Assembly: GCA_900104855.1 (NCBI GenBank)
Contig: FNSS01000001.1
Coordinates: 7,263,001-7,327,000 of the forward strand
From: Rhizobiales bacterium GAS188
GTDB taxonomy: Bacteria > Pseudomonadota > Alphaproteobacteria > Rhizobiales > Beijerinckiaceae
Length of the DNA: 64,000 nucleotides
Reading direction: 5' to 3'
Made by a program: the position numbers and the translations under genes. Positions 33,840-42,660 of the stretch are shown here, in pieces; position 1 is the stretch's first letter, and each line of letters opens with the position of its first letter. Under the pieces are notes generated by a model. That model had not been told where the DNA came from, made no database searches, and saw nothing but the letters and a program-made list of their open reading frames with translations.

Positions 33840-36113
33840 CTAGCCCCGCAGATGCGAGCCGTCGCCGACACGCGACATGGCGCGCGCCGAGCCCTGGCCG
33901 CGAGCCATATTGTCGACGATCTTCGATTGAAGTGCATTGACTATCACGTCGAGGCCGCCACCCTCGCGGGGCTTTGTCGTTACATCGGCCCCGGCGTGAT
34001 TATTGTGGATGTGAACCGGCATATTCACAGACGCGCCGCCAGGAGCGGCGGCCGGCATTTGCGGCATGCGCAGCGAGACGGGGATGGCGCGCCCGTCGGG
34101 GAGCGGCACATAGGCCTCGGAACCCGAACCCTCACCGAACATGGCGAGCTGCGGCGACGAGGCAATGCCGCCGCTGGCATAGCGCCTTAGCGGCATGGGC
34201 CCGCGCGAAGTCATGACGCCGCCCAGGGCATGGCTATGGATGGCCTCGGCCGGATAGGCGTAGCTGCCAGACGTGGCCGCAGCGCCGGCCGCGCCGCCGA
34301 TCGAGCCGATGGCGGCCTTGGCTAGCATGCCGAAGATGCCACCGACTTGGGCGCCCCCTTGGCCGTCCGCCTTCATGCCGAAGGCCGAGGCCAGCGGCCC
34401 CTCGCCGAGAAGCGCAGCCTTCAGCACCATGTCGGCGAGCGACTTCGCCATGTCGCGCAAAGCATCGGACGCCTTCTTGCTGCCGGTGGCGATGCCCTCG
34501 AAAGCCTGGAAGCCGAGATCGGCGAAGGTCTTGACGCGATCATTGGCCTCTTGCTGCGCCGCCTCGAGCTTCTTCACCTCATCGCGATATTTGACGGTCG
34601 CGTCGGCCGCCTTGTTGATCTGCGCCACCTCGTCGGCCGTGAGCGTGGCGCTATCGCGCAACTTCTTCTTCACGTCCTCCTCGGCCGCCGCCTGCGCCTT
34701 GGCGAGATCGACGGCGCGCTCCTTCGCCTGGTTGCCGAGACCGAAGGTGTCGACTTCCGCCTTAGCGAGCGACGCCGCCTTTTCCAGGCTGGTGATCTGG
34801 CGCTCGAGCGAGGTCGTGGTGTCGGTTTCGCTCTTGGCTGCGGCCGTCTTCGCTTCCTTTTTCGCGGACAGGATATTCGGTTTCGTCGGCGGCAGCGGCA
34901 CATTGCCCACAAATTCGGGGAGCTGCGCATCCTCGCCCTCGCCAGCATGGTGGCCCGGCTCTCGATAGGGCGCGAGCACCACAGGCGCCTTGGCGCGGCC
35001 CGCGAAAATCTCTTTCTCTTCAGGCGTGTTGCCAGGCCATGCTGCCGCGATCTGAGCGCCCTGGCGGTTGACGCTGCCTTGCACGGTTTTCATGGCCTCG
35101 CCAGGGCCAGGCAGGCTCTTCATCGCCGTGTAGAGCTGTCCGACCTTCAGGATCGCCTTGCCGACCAGCTCCTCGAATTGCACCCATCCTTCATTCAGCC
35201 GCAACCCGAGCCCCGCCAGATCCTTCATGACCGGCATCAGGCCATCGGCCATATCCTGCCGCGCCTTTTCGAGGCGATCGTGCAGCTCGTCGGCCTTCTT
35301 GACCATGCCTTCGTCGAAGACGGTGCCGAGGGCGCGCGCCTTGTCGGCCTGCTCGGCCAAAAGATCGCGGCCCTTCTGCAGGGCCTCGACCTCGGCATCG
35401 CCCACCTTATTGCCGAACATCTGGCCGCCGACCCATTGGGCGGCGACGATGTCACCTTGCTTGACCAGCTCCTTCATGGCGTCGATGACGGCGCGGATCT
35501 TCTGCTCGGCAGTGTCCGCCGAGAAGAATTCACGGCCGAGAGACGGCGCCCCGTTGGTGAAGAGCGGGTTTTTGGTCACGTCGCCCTTGGCGTTGCGCTC
35601 GCCAGTGAAGAGGCGCGTCGACACCTTCTCGAAATTCGAGACATCGTCCGGCGTGGCGCGCAATTGCTCCCGGAAATGCGTCAAGGCGCTCTGGAGGTCT
35701 CCGACCTTCAGATGCAGTTCGTCGGCCTGCGCATTCCAGATCTGAAAGAAGGTCGAGTTGACGCCCGCTTCCCGCGAGGCCTCGGCGATCTTCTGCAGCT
35801 TGTCCACCTGCTCGGCCGCGACGGCGGCGACAGCGCCGAAGGCGGCGAGGCCGAGCGCCGCGATCTTATAGGCCTCGACCAGCTTCAGCACGTTCATGAG
35901 CGTGCCGAATTGCAGCCCCGTCTTAGCTGCGGCCGCGCCGGCCGAGGCGAGACCCGGCGTGATGGTCGCGATGCCCTTGCCGGCGAGGATGCCGGCGCCA
36001 CCGATCGTCGCCATGTTGAGGACGATGTTCTTGGCGAGCGACTCGACAGCCTGCTTGACCGGTTGAACGTCGGTCGCAAAGCGAAGGGTCAGCGCCCTCG
36101 ACGTATCGGCCAT
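33840..36113 (-). CDS. Tape measure protein
   Basis: 757 aa, the longest tail gene upstream of the tip. A hydrophobic Ala-rich section (about 35-90) is followed by long helices (residues 430-560, many Lys/Glu/Ala) and a Gly-rich C-terminal third. It sets tail length and is threaded through the tube. At about 1.5 angstrom per residue the expected tail is around 110-115 nm, which is inference from the general rule. Confidence 0.85.
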   Translation of the reverse strand: MADTSRALTLRFATDVQPVKQAVESLAKNIVLNMATIGGAGILAGKGIATITPGLASAGAAAAKTGLQFGTLMNVLKLVEAYKIAALGLAAFGAVAAVAAEQVDKLQKIAEASREAGVNSTFFQIWNAQADELHLKVGDLQSALTHFREQLRATPDDVSNFEKVSTRLFTGERNAKGDVTKNPLFTNGAPSLGREFFSADTAEQKIRAVIDAMKELVKQGDIVAAQWVGGQMFGNKVGDAEVEALQKGRDLLAEQADKARALGTVFDEGMVKKADELHDRLEKARQDMADGLMPVMKDLAGLGLRLNEGWVQFEELVGKAILKVGQLYTAMKSLPGPGEAMKTVQGSVNRQGAQIAAAWPGNTPEEKEIFAGRAKAPVVLAPYREPGHHAGEGEDAQLPEFVGNVPLPPTKPNILSAKKEAKTAAAKSETDTTTSLERQITSLEKAASLAKAEVDTFGLGNQAKERAVDLAKAQAAAEEDVKKKLRDSATLTADEVAQINKAADATVKYRDEVKKLEAAQQEANDRVKTFADLGFQAFEGIATGSKKASDALRDMAKSLADMVLKAALLGEGPLASAFGMKADGQGGAQVGGIFGMLAKAAIGSIGGAAGAAATSGSYAYPAEAIHSHALGGVMTSRGPMPLRRYASGGIASSPQLAMFGEGSGSEAYVPLPDGRAIPVSLRMPQMPAAAPGGASVNMPVHIHNNHAGADVTTKPREGGGLDVIVNALQSKIVDNMARGQGSARAMSRVGDGSHLRG

Positions 36114-36143
36114 GTCGTGAGCCCCCAGCTCCGCCCGAGAGCC

Positions 36144-36656
36144 TTACGCGCTCGTGCCGATGATCACGATGTCATAGGCGATGCTCGTGCCGGCGCCGCC
36201 ATTGGCGATCTTCAGGATATCGCCCGTGGCCGGGACAACGGTCTTGCCGGTCTTGGGCGCGCACCACAGGAAGGCACCGCCAGGAGGCACCGCGATGCTG
36301 TTGGCCGCCGCCCCGAACGGCCCGACGAAGGCATTGGCAGCCGCCCCGCCGACCACCACGTCATTGGTGTTGCCGACCGCGGCCCGGATCAGGATCGCCT
36401 TCACGGTGACGAAGGTGAGCGCTGCCCCCAGCGGATCGGTCAAGGCGGCGTCGAGCGTGAAGCTCTCGGAGGCCGAGGCGGCGAGCACGCGCCCCGCATG
36501 GGCGAAGATCTTATCGGCCTGCCCAACGCCGACGCCGGAGGTGAGCTGCGCCAGCACGCTCGATGCCGGGCGCATGTCGAAGGTCGGCGTGCCGAGGTCC
36601 GGCGCGCCAGCAAGGGTCGCGGCGATCTGCGCGGAGATGGTGGCGGAAAGCGACAT
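36144..36656 (-). CDS. Virion-region protein, unknown
   Basis: 170 aa, beta-rich with Ala/Gly, no membrane segments. It begins SLSATISAQIAATLAGAPDL and contains a central KAILIRAAVGNTNDVVVGG. It lies between the tail chaperone and the tape measure, an unusual slot because these are normally adjacent. A structural (tail or decoration) role is inferred from position. Confidence 0.6.
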   Translation of the reverse strand: MSLSATISAQIAATLAGAPDLGTPTFDMRPASSVLAQLTSGVGVGQADKIFAHAGRVLAASASESFTLDAALTDPLGAALTFVTVKAILIRAAVGNTNDVVVGGAAANAFVGPFGAAANSIAVPPGGAFLWCAPKTGKTVVPATGDILKIANGGAGTSIAYDIVIIGTSA

Positions 36657-36724
36657 GGCTTGTTTTCCTATGTTGGCGGGGAAGGAAGAGGCGACCGGGA
36701 CGGTCGCGGTCCCAGTGGAGCCGA

Positions 36725-36883
36725 TCAGCGCTCGCCGCGCCGGAAGGCGTCGGCGAGGTCGCGGGTGAAGTCGGCGTCGCTGACGGATTCGGGGGCAGAC
36801 GAATTCGCCTTGACGAAGCCCCTGAGGCAGGCATGGAACTCGGCGAAGGTCATCTTGCGAATCTCTTCGGGCGTGTAGTTCAT
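36725..36883 (-). CDS. Tail assembly chaperone, downstream frame (T-like)
   Basis: 52 aa: MNYTPEEIRKMTFAEFHACL, ending DLADAFRRGER. Its ATG overlaps the stop of the upstream chaperone gene (ATGA) and lies in the -1 frame relative to it. The -1 frame is open from the slippery site at 36955-36961 to this ATG, so it can be made both independently and as a fusion. Too short for standard ORF cut-offs. Confidence 0.75.
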   Translation of the reverse strand: MNYTPEEIRKMTFAEFHACLRGFVKANSSAPESVSDADFTRDLADAFRRGER

Positions 36884-37290
36884 TGCACCGCCTGATGCGT
36901 AGAAGGCGGAGAGGTCGCCGGGTCGGCGCTCGGCGTCGTCCCCTCCGCCTCGTCTTTTTTTAGCGCTTCATCCTTGCCGACGCCGTTGATGCAGGCATCG
37001 ACGATCAGCGCCGCGATGCCGAGATAGGGCGCGATCGGCTGGCCCTCGATCGTCTGCATCAGCGCCGTCGCCTCGACATCCGAGAAGCCGCCGCCGATCA
37101 GGCCAAGCCGCAGCGTCTCGAAGACATCGACCGAGGTGAAGCGATGAGTGGCGAGCCGCAGCGAAATCTCGCCGATGCCGGCGCGCGCCAGGCGCTCCAG
37201 CTCGCCGAGCTCGCCAATGCGCAGCTGGAAACGGCGCGTGCGCCCGCAAAGTGGCGCGTCGACGATGGTCGTAAGCGCCGCCTCGCTCAT
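36880..37290 (-). CDS. Tail assembly chaperone, upstream frame (G-like / GTA gp10-like)
   Basis: 136 aa, opening with a beta segment (TTIVDAPLCGRTRRFQLRIG) and then helices typical of GTA gp10-like tail chaperones. It coats the tape measure during tail assembly. Codons 110-112 (CTA AAA AAA) followed by G form a -1 slippery heptamer. Frameshifting would give a 188-aa G-T fusion ending with the T-like gene. Confidence 0.82.
   Translation of the reverse strand: MSEAALTTIVDAPLCGRTRRFQLRIGELGELERLARAGIGEISLRLATHRFTSVDVFETLRLGLIGGGFSDVEATALMQTIEGQPIAPYLGIAALIVDACINGVGKDEALKKDEAEGTTPSADPATSPPSTHQAVQ
36955..36961 (-). promoter_or_regulatory. Programmed -1 frameshift heptamer A AAA AAA (followed by G)
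   Basis: Seven A residues on the minus strand, in phase X_XXY_YYZ with the chaperone frame (CTA AAA AAA GAC). Slipping back one base leads into an open -1 frame that joins the 52-aa downstream chaperone without a stop. Conserved siphovirus position just ahead of the tape measure region. Confidence 0.75.
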
Positions 37291-37742
37291 GCGAGCGCGG
37301 TCTTGGTGAGCGGCCCGTCGCCCTGCATGGTCGCCGTGAAGGTGACGATGCCGTTATCGTTCTTGGCCAAGGTCAGATCGGTGATCCAGACATTGCCCTG
37401 CCAAGTGGCGCCGCCGGCGGAGCCCGCAAGATCGCGGATCACCTGATAGGGATAGGGCGCGTCGGCGTTATAGTCTTGCTCCATGAGGTCGGCGCCAAGC
37501 GGGTCCATCTTGCCGGAGACGGTCAGCTCCCACATGCGTTCCTTGATCACGGCCGCCCTGGTCGGCGTCGCGGTCGGTGCGGCGCAATCGGCGACGGTCG
37601 CGTCCTCGAGCACCTGCTTTTGCGAAAACGAGAGGGTGATCGCCGAGCAGACATAGTTGTAGACGGCCGGGCTCGCGACCGGGTTGCTGGTCGAGCGATT
37701 GAGGCGAAACAGCGTGCCGCGGACGATGGGTTGAGAGGCCAT
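37287..37742 (-). CDS. Major tail tube protein
   Basis: 151 aa. Starts MASQPIVRGTLFRLNRSTSN and ends with beta strands (GIVTFTATMQGDGPLTKTAL), matching the TP901-1/GTA-type tail tube fold. Overlaps the chaperone gene by four bases. It polymerises into the tube around the tape measure. Confidence 0.75.
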   Translation of the reverse strand: MASQPIVRGTLFRLNRSTSNPVASPAVYNYVCSAITLSFSQKQVLEDATVADCAAPTATPTRAAVIKERMWELTVSGKMDPLGADLMEQDYNADAPYPYQVIRDLAGSAGGATWQGNVWITDLTLAKNDNGIVTFTATMQGDGPLTKTALA

Positions 37743-37752
37743 GACGATCCTT

Positions 37753-38199
37753 TCAGGTTTCGATGAGCGTGGTCGCGAGGTCGATGAAGACGGCCTTTGG
37801 CGTCAACGGATCGAGCACGTCTCCCGACGCCGTGATGCGGATCTCCTCGACCATCTCCCAAGGAGAGGCGATCGGCAGGACCTGCCAGCGCAAGGCCTTG
37901 CGCATGGCATGCGCGACCGTCCAGGCCTCGACCCGGCCGAAGGCAGTCGAGACGGCATAGAGGCGGCAGCGCGCCGTCCAGGCGTCGGATTGGCTCGACT
38001 GCTCTTCGCGCGCCTCGCCGATCTCGACGCGCTGCGTGCCGACCGGCCCGAAATAGCAATAGGGCGACGCCTGCGGCGCCTCGCGCGGCACCTCGTCGAA
38101 GACGCGGCCGGCGACCAGAGCTTGCACTCCGGCATCGGCATTCAGCGCGGCGACCACCGCCATCTGAAAGGCGATCTCCGGGGCGAGCGGATCGGCCAT
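37753..38199 (-). CDS. Tail completion protein (DUF3168)
   Basis: 148 aa. The DUF3168 signature is AVVAALNADAGVQALVAGRV, then PYCYFGPVGTQRVE and a C-terminal FIDLATTLIET. It terminates the tail at the neck. Ten bases separate it from the tail tube gene. Confidence 0.8.
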   Translation of the reverse strand: MADPLAPEIAFQMAVVAALNADAGVQALVAGRVFDEVPREAPQASPYCYFGPVGTQRVEIGEAREEQSSQSDAWTARCRLYAVSTAFGRVEAWTVAHAMRKALRWQVLPIASPWEMVEEIRITASGDVLDPLTPKAVFIDLATTLIET

Positions 38200-38202
38200 C
38201 GC

Positions 38203-38427
38203 CTAGAACTTGTCCGGGCCGGCGGTGACGACCAGGTCGCCGATCTGGGCGATGCCGAGCCGAGCCCTCTCGTCATCGCGCGTCGTGAGGCGCACGCCGC
38301 AGCCGGCGGCGACGATGCGCTCGATATGGTCGTCGGGCGCGGGGCCCTCATAGCCGGCGGAATAGCTGACCACGGTCGCGTCCGTGGCCTTGATCGGGAT
38401 GTCCCGCGTCACCTTCACGTCCGGCAT
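38203..38427 (-). CDS. Small neck-region protein
   Basis: 74 aa: MPDVKVTRDIPIKATDATVV opening and ending VVTAGPDKF. The start chosen follows the stop of the HK97 gp10-like gene by one base. Function unknown; its place suggests a neck or tail accessory protein. Confidence 0.6.
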   Translation of the reverse strand: MPDVKVTRDIPIKATDATVVSYSAGYEGPAPDDHIERIVAAGCGVRLTTRDDERARLGIAQIGDLVVTAGPDKF

Positions 38428-38428
38428 A

Positions 38429-38965
38429 TCAACCTCCCATTCCTGTCTCGCCGATCGCGTCATTCGCGGCGCCGAGGATCTCGCCGTGGCGCTTCGCCAA
38501 CACTTCATCGGCGGAGTTGTAGAAGAAGGGCTGCGCTTCCGTGCCTGGATGGCCCGCAGTCGCCCGCGACGACCGATGGCCGCCGGAACTGTCGAAATAG
38601 GCCGCATCGGCGACCTGGTGCGGCTTGGTGCCGAACTCGACGAAATGCGCGTAATCGGCCGAGAGCTTGCCGTTGCCTCCGGTGCGCTGTGCCGAGGCGG
38701 TGACGCTGCCGACGCTGCCCTGCCAGTGCCCATTGATGCCGTTGTAGAGCAGGCCGGTATCCTGCGGCACGCGATTGTGCATGAGGTCGAGCATCTGGCT
38801 CATCGCCGCATGGTCGACCCGCGCCGCCTTGATGGCGATCTTCGGCACGAGCGCGAAGAGCTGATCCGTGACACCCTGGAGCCCGTCGACGCCGACGAAA
38901 TGCTCGAGGAGACCGGCGCCGAATGCGACCTCGGCGACCTTGATCCCGGCTCCGAAGGCACTCAT
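38429..38965 (-). CDS. Head-tail joining protein, HK97 gp10-like
   Basis: 178 aa. The family pattern includes the central DTGLLYNGING and the DYAHFVEFGTKPHQ segment with the nearly invariant FGT, followed by the FFYNSADEV C-terminal region. It links the connector to the tail. Overlaps the adjacent head-closure gene by four bases. Confidence 0.82.
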   Translation of the reverse strand: MSAFGAGIKVAEVAFGAGLLEHFVGVDGLQGVTDQLFALVPKIAIKAARVDHAAMSQMLDLMHNRVPQDTGLLYNGINGHWQGSVGSVTASAQRTGGNGKLSADYAHFVEFGTKPHQVADAAYFDSSGGHRSSRATAGHPGTEAQPFFYNSADEVLAKRHGEILGAANDAIGETGMGG

Positions 38966-39303
38966 GCGGCAAGCCCCATTTCGCGGCCGAGCCGTAGTGC
39001 GATCGTGCCGGCCTTGCGGTTCGGCGGCCTGACCGAGACGATCGCATAGTCCTGGCTGAGCACGCGGGCCCGATCGGCCGAGGTGATCGACAAGGTGAAT
39101 GTGTTGATGCGCACATAGACGCTAGCCACCACGAGATCAGCCGCGGCGCCGCCCTCGCTGATCTGACGTCCCGGCTGCGTATGGAACTGGCACCAGATGT
39201 TGCCGGCGGGCTCGAAATCCCCGCGCGTATTGCCGGCACCGTCATCGGGGATCACGGCGCGGCGTAGGATGACGACGCGCTTATCCATCAGAGAGCCGGG
39301 CAT
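38962..39303 (-). CDS. Head closure / head-tail adaptor protein
   Basis: 113 aa from MPGSLMDKRVVILRRAV (39303), adjacent to the stop of the connector gene; a longer in-frame start lies inside that gene. Pattern: DKRVVILRRAVIPDDGAGN and VRINTFTLSIT. Matches the SPP1 gp16/HK97 gp9-type stopper family that plugs the capsid portal channel. Confidence 0.75.
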   Translation of the reverse strand: MPGSLMDKRVVILRRAVIPDDGAGNTRGDFEPAGNIWCQFHTQPGRQISEGGAAADLVVASVYVRINTFTLSITSADRARVLSQDYAIVSVRPPNRKAGTIALRLGREMGLAA

Positions 39304-39304
39304 G

Positions 39305-39898
39305 TCAGTCCCAACGCTCCGGCCACAGAAGATGCGTGACGCCATAGGGCAATTCGGTGGTGCCGGATTGCGCCAGGGCGTTCAACGGCTCGCGGCGCTC
39401 ATACCAATGCGAGACGAGAAGCTTGATGGCATGCAGCACGGACGGCGACGGCGCCGGATCGGGGCTGGAAGACGCCGGATCGTAGCCGCAGACGAAGCGG
39501 ATGACGACCGGCTCGGGCCCCTGTCCGATCCAAGGCCAGATCAGATTGTAGGGCCGGGTGATCTTGGTCGCCTGCCCGTCCGGCACTACGATGTATGCTG
39601 AGGGATCGAGCACCGCCGCCGGCCCATAAGGATATTGCAGATAAGTCAGCGAGACGACTGAGGTGACGGGGGCCAGCGGCAGCACCATGCCGTTATGCAA
39701 GTCACCCGTCACCCATTCCAAGGTCTGCGGCCGATAGCGGCGCTGCACCATGCGCTCGACATTTTCGAGCGCCACAGCGATCAACCCGGTGATGTAGATA
39801 TCCTCGTCGGGGAAATCGACGCGTAACTGCGCCTTGGCGTCGGCGAGCGAGACGACGCTCGTCGCCTCGGCAGTCGGCGCAGTGATGGTGCGGAGCAT
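39305..39898 (-). CDS. Head-tail connector (gp6-like adaptor)
   Basis: 197 aa. An N-terminal helical part with VVSLADAKAQLRVDFPDEDI is the hallmark of gp6-like connectors, followed by ALENVERMVQRRYRPQ. The C terminus has a helical LHAIKLLVSHWYERREPL segment. It forms the ring below the portal. Confidence 0.85.
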   Translation of the reverse strand: MLRTITAPTAEATSVVSLADAKAQLRVDFPDEDIYITGLIAVALENVERMVQRRYRPQTLEWVTGDLHNGMVLPLAPVTSVVSLTYLQYPYGPAAVLDPSAYIVVPDGQATKITRPYNLIWPWIGQGPEPVVIRFVCGYDPASSSPDPAPSPSVLHAIKLLVSHWYERREPLNALAQSGTTELPYGVTHLLWPERWD

Positions 39899-39910
39899 GT
39901 GGCGCGACGA

Positions 39911-40360
39911 TCAGTTGACGATAGCGACGACGCTCGCCGGGTTCGTCTGATCGGCCGGCCCGTTGCGTTCATTGAGGCCGAGGATGTGGCCGGACACCAA
40001 TGACGCCGCCACCGCCGCCGTTACCGAAAGGGCGACAAAGGTGAAGCCATTATTGATGTCGAGCTGATCGCATTTCAGGTTGATCAGAGCCTGTTGATTA
40101 TCGTTGACGCCTTGAGCGAAGGCGGCCGTCGTGGTGCCGGCGATATCCTTGGCGTTCGTGCCGGCATTGTCCTGCGCCTGCTGCAGCTTGGCGGTGATGG
40201 TGCCGCCGGCGCCCATCGGGCCGATCGACAGGATGCCGAGCAGGAACTCGTATTGGCTGGCGTCGACCCAAATGGTGAGCGAGGTCCCCGCGGCGCGCGA
40301 AACAGGGTTCAGCGAGGCCGGGACGGCGACATTCTGTGACGGCTTGAGATTGGGCATCAT
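39911..40360 (-). CDS. Capsid-region protein, possible decoration protein
   Basis: 149 aa from the first Met of MMPNLKPSQNV. The beta-rich sequence (QQAQDNAGTNAKDIAGTTTA) belongs to a group of short proteins frequently found right after HK97-type capsid genes. A decoration or stabilising role is plausible but unproven. Start chosen for fit with this group; an extended frame upstream has no similar sequence. Confidence 0.65.
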   Translation of the reverse strand: MMPNLKPSQNVAVPASLNPVSRAAGTSLTIWVDASQYEFLLGILSIGPMGAGGTITAKLQQAQDNAGTNAKDIAGTTTAAFAQGVNDNQQALINLKCDQLDINNGFTFVALSVTAAVAASLVSGHILGLNERNGPADQTNPASVVAIVN

Positions 40361-40458
40361 GGCGGGATTCCCGTGATTAAGGAAGGGAGGCGTGGATGGC
40401 CGTGATCCCCGGAACAAGTCCGGGAACGGCCATGGCGTAGTGGCTGTTGCCGCCGGCC

Positions 40459-41772
40459 TTACGGACGGGCGGCGAGCGCGACCCAATGCGAAGAGGTGAG
40501 CGAGCCGCGCGGCGGGACAATGGGCGCCGAGAGGAAGGGCTGGCCACCGACCCGGAAAGTCCAGCGGAAGGCCGTCAGACCGATGTCGAAGAACAGGTGG
40601 ATCGACGACGCGAAGTCGATGCCACCCGACTTGGTCGCGGCCATGTAGCCGGAGAAATCAGCGAGGACGAGGTCGCCTTGCGTCCCCCTCGCCTGCGAGT
40701 GCAGCGAGAAATCGATCGGCCTCCCGAGCAGGTAACCGGCGGGCGCGTCAGTGGCGCCGGCATTGGGCGGCGTGAAGACCGGGATGTTGCCGATCTGCAG
40801 CGAGGCGATATCGGGGAGGATCTCGCGCGAGGCAAGCCAGCGCAGCGCGCCGAAATTGATGCCGATCATGCGGGACAGCATCTTGGTGATGTTATTGAAC
40901 ACCACCGAGCCTGTCGTCTGGCCCGTCTCCTTGGGCTGCACGATCAGCGCCTTCGAGCCCATGAAGCCTTGCGGCTTGCCGACGCCGTCGCCCCACATGA
41001 AGGCATCGCTGGCCTTCCAGCGGATCGCCTGTCCGGCCTTGTCGGTGAGATGGTTTTGCATACGCGGCGCGTCTTGCAACAGCTCGTCAGTGGCGGAGAC
41101 GAAGGCATAGAGCTCATTGAGCGGCAAAGTGCCGCCGAGCAGCTGCGCCTTCGAGGCCTGCATCTGTGCAGCCTCAGAACGCCAATAGGCCTGCACGCCG
41201 GCTGCGCCCCAAGGCGTCGTTTCATCCTTGACGTATTGGATGAGGTTCGAATTGGTCGGCTCGGGGTTCATGGCGCCGAGCAGGCCTTCGGGCGCGAAGA
41301 CGATTTCCCAGATCTGCTGGCGATATTCGGGCGGCACAAGATAGCCTTCGCCGGAGGCGCCGGAATTCTGGTTGTAGGAGCCGGGCGGCGTGGTCGCCAT
41401 CAGGCGCGGATCGACCGAACCGCCTGCGTAGGCCTGGCGCACCGCCACCGCGAATTCAGGCAGCGAGCGGAAGCCGGCCGTCGTTTCCGGGTTCGGCTGG
41501 TCGCGGATGATCTCGACGCGCTGGCGCCGGCCGTCATTGCCGGGCTCGAAGGAGCCGGCTGCGCGGGCCGAACGCTCGGCGCGGGCGATCTGCGCCGAGA
41601 GCTTCTCGACCTCGGCCTCGAGCGCGTCGATCTCGGTGCCGAGCGCCTCGAGCTGCGTGCTCTCCTCGTCGCTCAGCGCGTCCTTGCCGGCCAACGCATT
41701 ATAGGCGGCGAGCTTCGCCTTGCCGGCTGCCGACTTGTCAGCCAGCATCTTCCTCAGGGCTTTGAGGTCCAT
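40459..41772 (-). CDS. Major capsid protein, HK97 fold
   Basis: 437 aa. An N-terminal helical delta/scaffold region (about residues 1-75: LKALRKMLADKSAAGKAKLA) is followed by the capsid domain with GYLVPPEYRQQIWEI, the E-loop, and IDFASSIHLFFDIGLTAFRW at the C-terminal side. The prohead protease downstream in transcription order upstream (42661) would remove the N-terminal part. It forms the icosahedral shell. Confidence 0.9.
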   Translation of the reverse strand: MDLKALRKMLADKSAAGKAKLAAYNALAGKDALSDEESTQLEALGTEIDALEAEVEKLSAQIARAERSARAAGSFEPGNDGRRQRVEIIRDQPNPETTAGFRSLPEFAVAVRQAYAGGSVDPRLMATTPPGSYNQNSGASGEGYLVPPEYRQQIWEIVFAPEGLLGAMNPEPTNSNLIQYVKDETTPWGAAGVQAYWRSEAAQMQASKAQLLGGTLPLNELYAFVSATDELLQDAPRMQNHLTDKAGQAIRWKASDAFMWGDGVGKPQGFMGSKALIVQPKETGQTTGSVVFNNITKMLSRMIGINFGALRWLASREILPDIASLQIGNIPVFTPPNAGATDAPAGYLLGRPIDFSLHSQARGTQGDLVLADFSGYMAATKSGGIDFASSIHLFFDIGLTAFRWTFRVGGQPFLSAPIVPPRGSLTSSHWVALAARP

Positions 41773-42001
41773 AACGTTTCTCCGTGATGATGCCGGGGCG
41801 GCAGGGCCCGTCGAATTCCGCCCCGCGGCCCCGGCGGGCGCAGGCGGTGCGGTGAGTGGATTTCAAGATTGGGTCAGAAGCCTGCTACGGGCGGCTCGAG
41901 GGCTGCTTTGCCGTTGAGGCTCCGGGTGATAGGCTGTCGTCCGAGCGCGTCGGCGACAAATTGTCGGTGTCGTCGGGGCGCGCTGAAGTGGATACCTGAC
42001 A
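41773..42001. other. Intergenic region before the inverted membrane gene
   Basis: About 230 bp without a gene, between the capsid gene and a plus-strand moron. It must contain the moron promoter; no clear -35/-10 pair was fixed by eye. Confidence 0.4.
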
Positions 42002-42655
42002 ATGGTCGCCCCTTCTGCGAAATATCCTTCGCACGTTTACCGGCGGTATTCAGCGAAGGAATATCAATTACACGTTTGGATTCGTTACTTTCAACTAGTA
42101 ACGAGTGCAGTCGCGTTGGTTTATACGTGGCATATTTGGCCGAAAATAATTGAATTAACGTCAGGACCTAGCCCTCGGGTCGTCGCCTTCCTCATAGAAT
42201 TCTTACTTTTTTTTCAGTTTCCGGGTTTGTGGTTGTGGTTGTTATTGTTGCTGACGAGCGAAATCCTTGCTTTAATAAATTCAACTCGCGCAGATGCCAA
42301 CGTGGAATGGGCGCTAAGGGAGGTTGACATGGCAGACGCCGCAACGACGGCCGGAATCAGTGTTGTCGCGGGTCAAGGCAGCATTGTTATGATTGGAAGC
42401 CAAGCAAGGGATCTAATTGCGAACCTGACTGCGCAGGATCCGAACCTAAAGGATGCCATCACGAAGATCTCCGGCGTAATTGAGTTATCGAGAAATAAAG
42501 AAGCAGCAGAGACCTGGAAGAATTTTATCGCCGAGGCGTCTGGAGAGAGAAACAAGTCGAAGCTTACAGCGTTTTGGAACTACATGGTCGCCTTGGTTCC
42601 AGATATATCTAAAATGGTGGAGAGCGTTGCGACGTTATCAAAGCTGTTCACCTGA
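42002..42655 (+). CDS. Inverted membrane-protein moron between capsid and protease genes
   Basis: 217 aa. Two hydrophobic segments (about 25-46 and 60-92, including FLIEFLLFFQFPGLWLWLLL) are followed by a soluble C-terminal domain (from WALREVDMADAATTAG) rich in Ala, Thr and helices. It is on the opposite strand to the late operon and markedly AT-richer, so it is independently transcribed and recently acquired. Such genes in lysogens often give superinfection exclusion or alter the envelope. No family recognised. Confidence 0.65.
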   Translation: MVAPSAKYPSHVYRRYSAKEYQLHVWIRYFQLVTSAVALVYTWHIWPKIIELTSGPSPRVVAFLIEFLLFFQFPGLWLWLLLLLTSEILALINSTRADANVEWALREVDMADAATTAGISVVAGQGSIVMIGSQARDLIANLTAQDPNLKDAITKISGVIELSRNKEAAETWKNFIAEASGERNKSKLTAFWNYMVALVPDISKMVESVATLSKLFT

Positions 42656-42660
42656 CGCGT

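Noticed and set aside
34347-36878. 843-codon plus-strand frame opposite the tape measure gene
   Set aside because: Arg/His-rich shadow of the tape measure and neighbouring genes; no start context or motif.
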